A stretch of DNA of 64,000 bases from Ciona savignyi. Taxonomy: Eukaryota > Chordata > Ascidiacea > Phlebobranchia > Cionidae. The stretch spans positions 24,552 to 88,551 of the forward strand of contig CH003037.1 in the NCBI GenBank assembly GCA_000149265.1, in the 5' to 3' direction. The notes under the pieces are model-generated. The model had not been told where the DNA came from, made no database searches, and worked only from the letters and a program-made list of their open reading frames with translations. Position 1 is the first letter of the stretch. The number at the start of each line of letters is the position of its first letter. A program made the translations under genes and the position numbers. Below are positions 46,611-57,064 of the stretch, one piece after another.

Positions 46611-49600
46611 TTAAAAAATGTCAAAGGAGCATTTTAGTTTGAATTTCTCTTTGTATAGTCGTTTCCGAATTTGATNNNNNNNNNNNNNNNNNNNNNNNNN
46701 NNNNNNNNNNNNNNNNNNNNNNNNNNNNNNNNNNNNNNNNNNNNNNNNNNNNNNNNNNNNNNNNNNNNNNNNNNNATGCGGCTTGCCGTTTGGATACATT
46801 CTGTTAGTATATGTTTAATATTATCTATTGGTCCTTTACAGAATTTGCAGTTATTAATTAGGTAATTATTTCCGGTCGAGCGTACCGTTTTCTTTTTAAA
46901 CCATTCGCCGTAATATAACATATTTTTCGCGATTCTATAGGCATAATCTTTCTCTATATTCGTAAAAAATTGCGTAACGCTCTTATCATTTAATGATATC
47001 GTTTTCCAATTCCCTAATTCGTTGTCAACATATAGTTCGCTTTTGATGCAGATGTTACTAAGTAACGCGTTATAAATAATTTTATTCGTCGCCCCATCCC
47101 AATCAAAATCTATCCTCTTTAATTTATAGAAATTATGCCGAATATTTTTATAAAAAGTCGTAGGGTAGGTTGCATTAAGCGCATTGTTTGAATATAGTTT
47201 GGCGTTTATTGTTTTCATTGTTGAACCGAAGTTATATCTTGACCATTCTTGCCATATTTCCACAATTTGATCTATTTTTTGTAATTTGATTATCTGCGTT
47301 AGTTGTGCCGCTGCTACTTTGGATTTGATATCTGGAATGTACAATCCCCCGTCTTTTAATGGCGCGATTAATTTATTTCGTTTGACTATTTCAATGCGCA
47401 TTGGGTACCATAGGAAGTTAAAAAACGTTCTGTTAATAGCTTCTAGGTTTTCTTTATTGATCGGTATAATTTTACTTATGTGATTAGTCATTGGCATCAT
47501 TAGCGCGTTTATTAACATTTTCTTTCCTTTGAGTGTAAGTCTTCTTTTCAAATTAATGCTACTTATGTTGATTATAGATTTCTTTGCTTTATTCCAGTTT
47601 TTAACATCGCAATTATGTTTGAAGCTAAAATAGACACCCAGAATTTTCATTTCGTTAATTACGTTTACATTCGGGAATAGCCTGGAAATTTCGATAATTG
47701 CCGTTGCGTCGTTTGTCATTATTTGCGTTTTGGATTGGTTGGTTTTCTGTCCGGACACTTTTTCGAACTGTTCTAGTTCCGATATAACGTTTTTAATTGA
47801 ATTTGGATCGTTGAGTAAAATCGTTAGATCATCGGCATATTGTTGCGCTTTGACTTCCACTTTTCCTAATTTGTACCCTTTTATGTTCGCGTTGCTGTTG
47901 ATTTTCCGTGTAAGTGCGTCGATTCCTATCATGAATAATGCCATACTGAGCGGACATCCTTGGCGTATTCCTCTATTTATATTAATCTGTTTCGAGAAAG
48001 CCCCATTTAATTCAATTTTACTGTTTATATTATGGTATAATATTTTAATCCATTTTATAAAGTTAGGCGGGAATTTTAATTTTTCTAAGATTTTTATTAT
48101 AAGTCCGTGATCAATTTTATCGAATGCTTTCTCAAAGTCAATACCTAATATAATAAGATTCTTATTAAATTGATTCGCCGAGTCGATACACGCCGTTAAA
48201 TTCATTAATGCTTCTTCTATTGTTCGCCCTTTAATTCCGCATTTTTGATTATTACTTACTATTTTATCTAGTACCGTGTCCAATCTATTACTGATGATTT
48301 TACTTAGGATTTTATAGTCCGTGTTAAGTAGAGATATCGGCCGCCAATTTTTCGCTTCGTTTCTATCACCTTTTTTATATATCAATTTCACCACCGCTGT
48401 TTTCATGCTTTCCGACATTGTACCCCGTATAAAAATGTTATTATATAATTCCTCTAAGTCGAATTTGATTACGTCCGCAAAGGCTTTATAGAAATTATTG
48501 GTAAGGCCGTCCAAACCAGGTGAGCTGTCCGGATTCAATTGTTTTATTGCGATTTCTATTTCCGTTAATCCTATCGATTTGTTTAATATATCCATATCGT
48601 CGTTAATTATTGGGGAAGTCTATGTCATCCATATATTGGATCTTGGTTTTCTATTTTAGATGTTTGGCCCCATAAATTAGTGTAATAGTTATGAATATAG
48701 TCTAAGATTTCGTTCGGTTTTTCGCTGACGTTCCCGTTGTTTAACTTTATTGACCTAATGCTATCCCTCTTTTGCTTGTCTTTTTCATATCGGTAAAAAT
48801 CTTTTGTAATTAATTCTTCATTTTCGATTCCTTTAATTTTCGATCGAATTAAAGCACCCGCATTTAAAGTCGTTTCGTAAACGTTTATGTTGTTTTCCAT
48901 CGTATTTATTCGTCTTACTAGATCTCTATTTTCATCTTCTCGTTTTAGGGAGTTAAGTACGTTCATTGCCAATTCGTATTTTCTTGTTTCGCATTTCCTA
49001 GTACCGTACGTTGCGCTTATCGTTTCGTTTCTGATTAGTTGTTTGCCCGTTGTCCCACCAATCCAAAATGCTTTTAAATTTTCTCTTTTGAAGTCTCCAG
49101 TTAAACCATAATACGTTTAAATTGTTAAGCAAGTCGCTCTGTTTTAAAATCGAATTATTTAATTTGTAAAAGGAGGGACCCCATTTTCTATCACTATGTA
49201 TATTAAGAGTCATAACGGGACAGTTATTATGGTCGCTAAGATAGTTTCGAATATGCGTATAGTCTATTAGATACTTCGTTAAGTTTTTACTAATATATAT
49301 TTTATCTATTCGTCGCGCCGATTTCTCCGTTATTCTAGAATATTCGATTTTATTTTCGATGTAATTTTCGAAATGCCGTCGATTGTTTTATTCAACCGTT
49401 CGAATTTTCGCCACGCTTTCGCAGTCTTGTTTGAAAGTGTACATATAATTTGACTTAGTGTCCAATTCGCTAAGAATCATGTTAAAATCCCCTAAAGAAT
49501 ATATTATGCGCGTTATCCGAATTGTCCGTTTTGTTTGAGAGTAATTCTATTTCGTTTTTGCGTTCAATTACGGATCGGAAATCACTTTCGCTTTTTAAAT

Positions 49601-49967
49601 ATACGCTATATATATGTAGTTCTATGTTATTGTTAGTTAAGGATACCTTATTAATCATATTATCAATAATTATATCATGCGTATATCTATATTTAATTAA
49701 AATATAATTTTTAATTATTATTGCAGACCCTCTATTATTTCGACCCTCAGACGATGAAGAATTTAGAAAAATCGTCGAATCTGTCAGACGTTCAATTTGT
49801 TCAGCTGTGGAAGCAGATAATCGGTGAGTTTCTTGGAGACAAATGACGTCAATTTGGTTTTTGTTAATATAGTAATTTAATCTATCAATTTTGTTGTTTA
49901 TTCCATTTATGTTTAACGTTGCTATTCGAATTGGTTTGGGTGTATTTACTTCAATTTGTATCTCCAT
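46611..49967 (-). pseudogene. E1 ORF2: AP endonuclease + reverse transcriptase
   Basis: Endonuclease (49967-49200): PIRIATLNINGINNKI, DVICLQETHR, after a frameshift LGDFNM, ARRIDKIYIS, YLSDHNNCPVM. Linker (49213-48625) in two more frames. RT (48595 onward): NPDSSPGLDGLTNNFYKAF, GIDFEKAFDKIDHGLI, RGIRQGCPLSMALFMIGIDA, QQYADDLTILL. A thumb/C-terminal region follows (WYPMRIEIVKRNKLIAPLKD) and then a C-x2-C-x8-H-x4-C finger (CKFCKGPIDNIKHILTEC). The Y-A-D-D box and endonuclease residues are present, but at least three frameshifts inactivate it. A 100-N run (46676-46775) replaces part of the C-terminus. Confidence 0.93.
46676..46775. other. Assembly gap (100 N)
   Basis: Exactly 100 N inside E1 ORF2, a scaffold placeholder. 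E2 and E3 both have 96 residues between the zinc-finger Cys and the homologous KY motif, of which E1 shows about seven. The true missing length is therefore probably near 265 bp. Confidence 0.97.
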
Positions 49968-50026
49968 TTTGGGGCATTTGTCTCAGACAGAAAAAAAAGG
50001 ATAATTTGTTATGTTAAGAAGTTGTA

Positions 50027-51400
50027 TTATTGGGTTGTGGTTGGTTCTTTGGTTCTTCTTCGTTTGCTTGGCGATGATTCGTTAAATAAGGTTAAAGTCA
50101 GTGATGAGCGTCTGCTTGGAGGTTTTGGTCGCTGAGGGAGACTGTCGTAGCCTCCAGTATATTCCTCAGGGATGTTGGGGTATTGTGGTGTTGGTTTGAT
50201 TTCTAGTTGATCTTGGTTCAGGCCCAGTAATTGGTGATAGTCTTCTATTACACTGATGGATTCTTCTAGGTCTTGTTGAGTTTTGGTTGGTGAGATGTTG
50301 GATGGTCCGGGTTGGTCTGGGTAATTTTGTACGGTTGGAGGTGGTGATTCTGGTGGTGGGCCGTCATGTTCGATAAAATCGAGGATTTTATCGAGTCCGG
50401 CATCAGGAATAAATTGTGATTTTGCCTTTCGTTTTCCACTTGTTTTTGGGGTTGATTTTCTTGATTTGTTCTTTTCCGGTGTCTTAAAATCTGAGAAGTC
50501 GCCTAGTGTGAGTTCTTTTGGTTGTCTTTGGATGATCGTGTCCTGGTAGGCAGTTGAAAACATGGGGTCGTTTAGAGTTTCGAATCTATTGGTGGTTGTG
50601 ATGTTGGGTTGAAGGGGTTGTCGTGGTCTTTGCTGTGTTGGTGTTCTTGGTTTTTGCCAGTTAAAGTTGTTTGGTGAGTTTTGTTGTCTTTGATTTGGTG
50701 GGACAAATGGAGTGGTTCGACATTTTCGGGTTATGTGTCCGTAGATTTGACAGTGGCTACACCAACCTTTCTTGGGGCATCGTTGTTGTAGATGACCCCT
50801 ACCTTTGCAATATCTGCAAAGAGGTAAATGGGACTCTCCCGGCCGCGTCACGGTAATGAATTTTCCGGCCAGTTTAATGAGTGGTGGGACGTTCTTTATG
50901 TTTAGTTTTGCCATGTGTAGTGTTAGCCAACCGTTCTTGATGTCCTTGAAATTTCGATGGTGTCCAAATTGCATTGATTCTATTTCGCCCCAGTTATGTC
51001 TTTGCAGAAGTGTTTTGAGCTTTTCTTCGTTGATGCTGGATGGTACTGGGTAAAGGGTGACTTGCTCTCGTGTTGGCGTCGGTTTGATGGCTTTAATGTC
51101 CATGACTGATCCATTTGGGCTGACGAAGGTTAATGATTTTTGATTTATTTCTTCCATGATGCGTTTAATTTTATCAATTTGTTCATCCATGTCCTCCATA
51201 TATTTGAGTGTGATTAGAAATTCAGATTCTTTAAAATTTTCTGTTATAACCCCATCGATTTCATCTTTGTAGGCAACGAGCGGTCCTCCCTCAGCGAACA
51301 CCTCCATGAAGGTCGACACGCTGATGAGCTCCACGTTCCCGGTAAACTTGATGACGATGGATCTTTTTAGTGTGATGTCTAATTCAGGTATGTTTTGCAT
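50027..51400 (-). CDS. E1 ORF1: two-CCHC nucleic-acid-binding protein
   Basis: 457 codons, uninterrupted. N-terminal conserved domain (residues 10-110: SIVIKFTGNVELISVSTFME ... FLITLKYMEDMDEQI), a second domain (110-190: REQVTLYPVPSSINEEKLKT ... NGWLTL), then two knuckles, C195-x2-C-x4-H-x4-C208 (CRYCKGRGHLQQRC) and C214-x2-C-x4-H-x4-C227 (CSHCQIYGHITRKC). The C-terminal half is Pro/Gln/Thr-rich and ends in basic SKRRRTKEPTTTQ. By analogy with other LINE ORF1 proteins it binds the element RNA as a chaperone. It starts 985 bp inside the element and ends 59 bp before the ORF2 Met. The only intact LINE ORF in the U5-linked elements. Confidence 0.9.
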   Translation of the reverse strand: MQNIPELDITLKRSIVIKFTGNVELISVSTFMEVFAEGGPLVAYKDEIDGVITENFKESEFLITLKYMEDMDEQIDKIKRIMEEINQKSLTFVSPNGSVMDIKAIKPTPTREQVTLYPVPSSINEEKLKTLLQRHNWGEIESMQFGHHRNFKDIKNGWLTLHMAKLNIKNVPPLIKLAGKFITVTRPGESHLPLCRYCKGRGHLQQRCPKKGWCSHCQIYGHITRKCRTTPFVPPNQRQQNSPNNFNWQKPRTPTQQRPRQPLQPNITTTNRFETLNDPMFSTAYQDTIIQRQPKELTLGDFSDFKTPEKNKSRKSTPKTSGKRKAKSQFIPDAGLDKILDFIEHDGPPPESPPPTVQNYPDQPGPSNISPTKTQQDLEESISVIEDYHQLLGLNQDQLEIKPTPQYPNIPEEYTGGYDSLPQRPKPPSRRSSLTLTLFNESSPSKRRRTKEPTTTQ

Positions 51401-52385
51401 TTTGTTGATTGATTCGGGTTGTGTATGTTTGTTTTGAGTTAATGTATATGTTTATTTGAATGTATGATGTTGTGTTTAATATGTGAATTAGTATGCGTAT
51501 GAGTTTGGATTTAAATGTTTCGTTACTTATATAAAAATAAAGAAACTCACCGACCTAAATGATTCAAGATTAAGGAAAAAAATAAATTTAGTATATCGTT
51601 GCAGATTTAGGGTATGGAATATAAACAGATGTGTGTATGAATTGATATTAAGTGGATATAGTTTGGTAGATTATGAGTTATGCAGAGATTTGTAACACTA
51701 ATATTTAGCTAGTGTTAAATGCAGTAGTTTTTTCGTTAGGTTAGTTTAACCGTAATGCATATAGTTCCAATGATAAAGAGTTAGAAATTGTAATAGTAGA
51801 GTTTTACACAATAAGATGCTTTACGATAATTTGCCTTTAATTAGCAATAGAATAGACAATAAGTAAATATATGTCAACTTTAACAAAAAGGAGCTAAAGT
51901 TAACAAAACTAGGTTATAAATTACAACAAATAGGTGTTAGGTCTTACAAAAGGTTGCAATTCCTATCAAAATTCTAGAGCAAAGGCTATAGATTTAAACA
52001 GTAGGTGTAAATTCAAACAAAAAGTTGCTAAAGTTGGCAAAAAGGGTGCTAAATTGTAACAAAAGGTGCAAAGTCGGAGATAATAGAAAAAAAGGTGTAA
52101 AGTCGTAGATAAGCTACGAAATTACAAATTTAAAAAAAAGTGAGAAAAATTGGACAAGGAGAAAAAAAGACAAAAAAGATAGTTTAGCAAAAAAAAAGGT
52201 TATAGTACTAATGTTAATTTGAAAAAAAGAAATACTTAGAAAAAATATACACAAATATATGCAATAGGTTATTAATAATCTAGAGCAACAATATAGCAAC
52301 AATATCACCTGATCGAAGGGCAGAGTTGGAGATTGAACTCAGATAACTTTGTAATCCGACAGGGTGCAAAGGTTGACAGAATGTC
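51401..52385 (-). promoter_or_regulatory. E1 5' leader
   Basis: Non-coding. The 5' terminus GACATTCTGTC is palindromic. Between 51890 and 52110 there are about eight imperfect copies of an aacaaaaggtgctaaagt-like unit. The upstream U5 promoter lies in the same orientation, starting about 50 bp beyond the 5' end. Confidence 0.6.
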
Positions 52386-52438
52386 GAATTCTTTAATAAA
52401 AGGCGAAAGAATCATATGTTGAAGAGAAGCCAGAGTGA
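52386..52438 (-). ncRNA. U5 copy C, 5' part
   Basis: Completes the U5 gene interrupted by E1: 5' end TCACTCTGGCTTCTCTTCAA, then the 5'-side target duplication (52386-52413) whose loop reads CGCCTTTTATTAAAG with one C-to-T change. The PSE-like block lies upstream at 52480-52502. Confidence 0.92.
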
Positions 52439-52725
52439 CAACCAACAATTTTAAATATAGTACCAGATAATAGAACTGACTGAAATTTGCGGATTTTCGC
52501 AAAATGTACACTAATCCATTAATTAACATCGTAATTGAATTTAACGATATAGACGATTAGAACAAAATTTAAAACGGTATATAAAAATTAAGTAAAAAAT
52601 TTCATTTTAACGAGTCGTTGAGGAACGGCAAGGTTGGTTCCTGATTCGACAAAATTATATTTGAAAATTTGCATGTAATATATCAAAAATGAATAAAAGT
52701 TAACCGAGCTTATTTATAATAAAAA

Positions 52726-52811
52726 ACGACCAAAGTCGGATATCGAAAAATGTTCAAGACTCATTGAACTGCTCCTCTCCACGGAACTCTTTAGTAAAAG
52801 GCGAAAGAATC
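52726..52811 (-). ncRNA. U5 copy D, 3' part, interrupted by E2
   Basis: Loop I to the terminal hairpin, with small differences from copy B (GAGTTCCGTGG; hairpin CCGACTTTGGTCGT). Ends at the same base (GAATC on the plus strand) where copy C is broken by E1. The 5' part of this copy is not in the window. Confidence 0.92.
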
Positions 52812-53218
52812 TTTTTTTTTGTCTTTTCAGTTTATTCGCGATACAACACATTTCCCGGCAAGCCGGTCGAATACACAATAATGGAAATCACAAGAAATCA
52901 ATTTAAAGAGCGAAATATTTCACAATTATACACATTATTTACAAAACGTAAACTACATACATATTTATTATTAAATTATTACGTCAATTCGAAAAATACA
53001 ATGTTCATGATTTAGGTTGAATGGTGATGACGAGATTGTCCTGAAGACCATGACGATTCAAGTAGATTGGCTTAAGAAGATGCGGAAAATCTGGGGTGTA
53101 AAAGTTTCAAGCGAAAGACTCTGCTATGCAAGGAATTTGGTTAGTCAAATTATTATTATTATTATTTTAAAGTTATAGCGGAGTTTAGCATATTACAATG
53201 TCTCACTTTGCTTCTGTA

Positions 53219-53223
53219 AAAAA

Positions 53224-53257
<34 letters not shown>

Positions 53258-53262
53258 TATGG
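53219..53262. repeat. (A)n(TA)n microsatellite in E2 3' UTR
   Basis: About 25 A followed by about 10 TA repeats. Confidence 0.95.
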
Positions 53263-53315
53263 ATAAATGTATATATTTATTAATTATTAGTATTATTTTA
53301 GATGATATTTAATTC

Positions 53316-56300
53316 CTATATAAAGGGATTAAATTCATCTTTTAATTTAAATTTTTGTTGGGTATAATTTGATCCGTATTTGATCATGATACTTCGTAGG
53401 AATATTTTAAATTTTGTTTTAACGATCCATAGAGATTTTCTTATGAATTCGTCGTTATTCCAAATATATGTATTAGAGATGTCCAAACGTTTTTTCTCTT
53501 GCAATATATGACTTTTAGTTATATTTAATAATTTAATAGGTAGAAGTTCTTCTTTTTGGGGAAGAACGTTACAGTTATATAATATTAAGTTATTTGATTT
53601 ACTATAGTTACCATATGATATATTATTTATATAAGTGTAGATATTATCAATTATATTATTTATTATGTTGCATCTAGTTAGTAGGTGAATTATATTATCT
53701 TTGGACCCTTTACAAAATTTACATCGCCTTATTAGTATTTTCCCATTATAATGGTTTGAAAAAGATTTTGACGTAAACCAATCCCCGTGAAGAAATATAT
53801 TTTGAGCTATTTTATAACTATTATCGCGTTCAATGTGATTAAAAAAGGAAGTTACACTTTTATTATTTAGCCAGACATTTTGCCATGGGATAATTTCGCG
53901 ATTAATTTCAATTTTAGTGTTAAGCGCGATTTCTTGTATTAAAACAACATAAAAATCTTTAGTTTTGCCATTTTCCCAGTCATAGTCTTGTTTATTTAAT
54001 TTGAAAAAAGAGTGGCGCAATTCTCGGAAAAAATCGTTGGGGTAAGCGGAATTTGGTTTACTATTACTATATAAGGTTTTATTAATAATTTTCATTGTTG
54101 ATCCAAGATTGTATCTTGACCATTCCTGCCAAATTTCCGATATCCGTTGAATTTGTTTGAGTTTAAATAATCGCGTTGCCTTCATTGCCTGTATTCTTAT
54201 TTTTATATTCGGTATCGCTAATCCTCCGTTATTCATTGGTGCATAAAATTTTTCGCGTTTCATTAGTTCCCATTTAGTTGGAAACCAAAGAAAATTAAAT
54301 AAGGCCGAATTTATTTTATTCAAAGATACCTTAGGGAGTGAAATTATTTCGCCAATGGAATTAATTTGAGGGAGTATTAACGTATTAATTAGTATTTTTT
54401 TACCCCGTAATGTTAATTTACGTCTTTTATTTATGTTAAGCGTGTTTTAATATATATTTTAAATATTTGTCCCAATTAAGGTTATTACATTCATTTATTA
54501 AATTAAAAGTTATTCCCAGAATTCTAATATTTTCCACAATATTAATATTCGGGTATGTTAGTCTAATTTTGCTTATTGCCTCCTCATCGTTACTTATTAC
54601 CTGGGTTTTGGTTATATTAATTTTTTGTTCCGAAATATTTCCATATAATTCAAGTTCTGTGAAAATAGGTTGTATTGAATTTTTATCATTAGTAAGTATA
54701 GTTAAGTCATCGGCATATTGTTCAGTTTTTAATTCTATTTGGTTTAATTTATATCCATTTATGTTTTGATTATCGTTTATTTTACGGGTTAAGACCTCCA
54801 TACCTATTAAAAATAATATCATACTAAGTGGACATCCTTGTCTTATTCCACGTTTTATTTTAATTTCGGGAGTAAAAGTACCATTTATTTCAATTTTGCT
54901 GTTTATGTCGGTATACATAATATTTACCCATTTTACTAAAGTTTTAGGAAGATTTAATTTTTGACAAATTTTTATTATGAATTTTGGATTTGTACGATCA
55001 AACGCTTTTTCAAAATCTATGGCTAAAATTGATAAGTTATTATTAAAGTGCTTAGCAGATTGTATACTTGCTTGTATGTTGTAGAGCGCTTCATTGATAG
55101 ATCTCCCCTTTAAACCGCATTTTTGATTTTTACTTATTATTTTGTTTATTATTAAGTTAAATCTATTGGCTATTACTTTACTCAAAATTTTATAATCGCA
55201 ATTTAATAATGAAATGGGACGCCAGTTTTTTATTTCCGATTTATCGCCCTTTTTAAATATTAATTTAACTATTGCCGTTTGCATGCTATTGGATAGTTGA
55301 CCTTTGAGAAATATGTTATTATACAACTCCTCTAGGTCGTATTTTATAGTATTAAATAGTTTTTTTTATATATTACTGCGTTTAAAACCGTCTATACCGG
55401 GGGAGCTCATATCTTTCATTTCATCAATGGCAATTTTAATTTCATCGTAGTGGATAGGTTTATTTAATTGATCGAATTCCCCTTCGTCATTAATAGGATT
55501 TAACATGTTCAAATAATTATCGATATCGCAGTTAGAAACATTTGGCGTCACTCCCCAAAGATTTGAATAAAAATTATATATCGCTTTTATTGTTTGTATT
55601 GGCGTTTTCGTTAGATTTCCATCGTCAGTTTTAATTTGGAATATCGCATTTCTTTTCTGTTTTTCTTTTTCAAATGCAAAAAAATCTTTTTGTTGGTTTT
55701 TCTTCATTTTCTAGAAACGGAAGTTTTGCTCGAATCAAAGCGCCTTTTTGCAATTTACTTTCGTATATATCAATGTTATTTTCTAACAACGAGATTTCTT
55801 TGTTTATTTTTAAAGTAGGTAATTCTCTGCGGAGCGTTTTTAAATTATTAATAGCTAATTCGTATCTAATTTTTTCCCCCTTTTTTATATCTGCTGAAAT
55901 ACAAATTAATTCGTTTTTGATTGCTAATTTTGCATTATCCCACCATAATAATGAATTTGAATATTTTCTTTTATCTTTCCTAAGAAGTTTCCACAAAAAA
56001 ATAAGGTGGTCGATGACATCATCATGTTCCAATATCGATGAGTTTAATTTATAAAATGATGGTCCCCATTTTTTGTCGTTATCTATTTTTAGAGATATTA
56101 TTGGACAGTTATTATGAGTCCGTGAAGTGGTTAAGCTTATGAGTATAGTTTAAGATCTTATTATTTAGACTTTTACTAGTATATATACGATCGATTCGCG
56201 TCGCAGATTTTTTGGTTATTCGGCTATATGTTATTTGTTGTTTTTTTAAATATCGAAATGCATCATTTATATTACAATCTTTTTCTAGCTTACTCCACGC

Positions 56301-56849
56301 AACTCTATTCATATGATTTTTTGAATCAAAATATCCCTTTACGTCAATTTCATTCATTACCATATTAAAGTCACCCAATATAATGTTATGATTTAGTGAG
56401 TTATCTATATTATCTTTTAATTTCATTATCATATCTTTACGTACCGTTTTATTTTTACACATTAAATATACGTTATATAAGTTTATTTTCATACTATTAG
56501 ATGTAAGTGTAATTTTATCAATAAGATTATCTAAAATAATATCGTGCACAAAATTAAATTTATTCATTAGGTGAGATTTAATTAAAGTTATATTTCCATA
56601 GGGGTTTCGGGATGGAACATCGGACACAGTACAATTGGTGAAGACGGTATAATGAAGATTATTTGTTAAGGTATGTATGATTTTTGTATTAATTCGATGT
56701 GTTTCCTGTATGCAGATGATATCAATTTCATTAATTTGTATATAATTTTCCAAATGGTTCAACTTTGTTGAAATGCCATTTATATTCAAAGTAGCTATGT
56801 TTAATGGATAAGAAAGTATTTCAATACTTTCTTCCAACGTATTATCCAT
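53316..56849 (-). pseudogene. E2 ORF2: AP endonuclease + reverse transcriptase
   Basis: Starts MDNTLEESIEILSYPLNIAT. Endonuclease: LNINGISTKL, DIICIQETHR, ILGDFNMVM, ATRIDRIYTS. Frameshift at about 56110 at the SDH motif. Linker 56032-55366 in two frames. RT: SSPGIDGF (broken), WRPISLLNCDYKILSKVIAN, AIDFEKAFDRTNPKFI, RGIRQGCPLSMILFLIGMEV, EQYADDLTILT. Frameshift at about 54440. C-terminal part 54323-53316 with WFPTKWELMKREKFYAPM and the finger CKFCKGSKDNIIHLLTRC. Four or more breaks; catalytic residues otherwise present. Confidence 0.92.
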
Positions 56850-57064
56850 TATTCAACATGAAATTGATATCATTAATTTATAATTGTTGTGTTGATTTGT
56901 GGTGTTTAAAACACTAAATTATGTCCTTGGTTCTTTTTCTTCTCGTTTTCGTTTATTTGGAGACATGGTTATCCCCAGCAAGTCCATTTTACGGTCGTGT
57001 ATGGAACGTTGAATAGCGGGTGGAAAGTGGTCTGAATATTTTAATATGGGGTTGGACGTCCGGG

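Larger units (their letters stand above)
46105..52385 (-). mobile_element. E1: full-length Tx1-like LINE inserted in a U5 snRNA gene
   Basis: 6281 bp as assembled, flanked by 28-bp duplications of U5 stem-loop I (46077-46104; 52386-52413; one difference). Sense strand is minus, the same as U5. Structure 5' to 3': leader of about 985 bp starting GACATTCTGTCA, ORF1 (51400-50027), ORF2 (49967-46611), a short 3' UTR rich in ACATATTT repeats and a terminal AAAAAGAC followed by a six-A tail at the U5 junction. ORF2 has several frameshifts and a 100-N gap. The coding order and motifs place it in the L1/Tx1 group, whose known members include site-specific elements. Confidence 0.95.

Noticed and set aside
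46671..46865. Frames running through the N run on both strands
   Set aside because: They are artefacts of translating N. The minus-strand reading is part of E1 ORF2 and the plus-strand one is meaningless.
47730..48110. 126-codon plus-strand frame opposite the E1 RT
   Set aside because: Antisense of conserved RT blocks, with no motif of its own.
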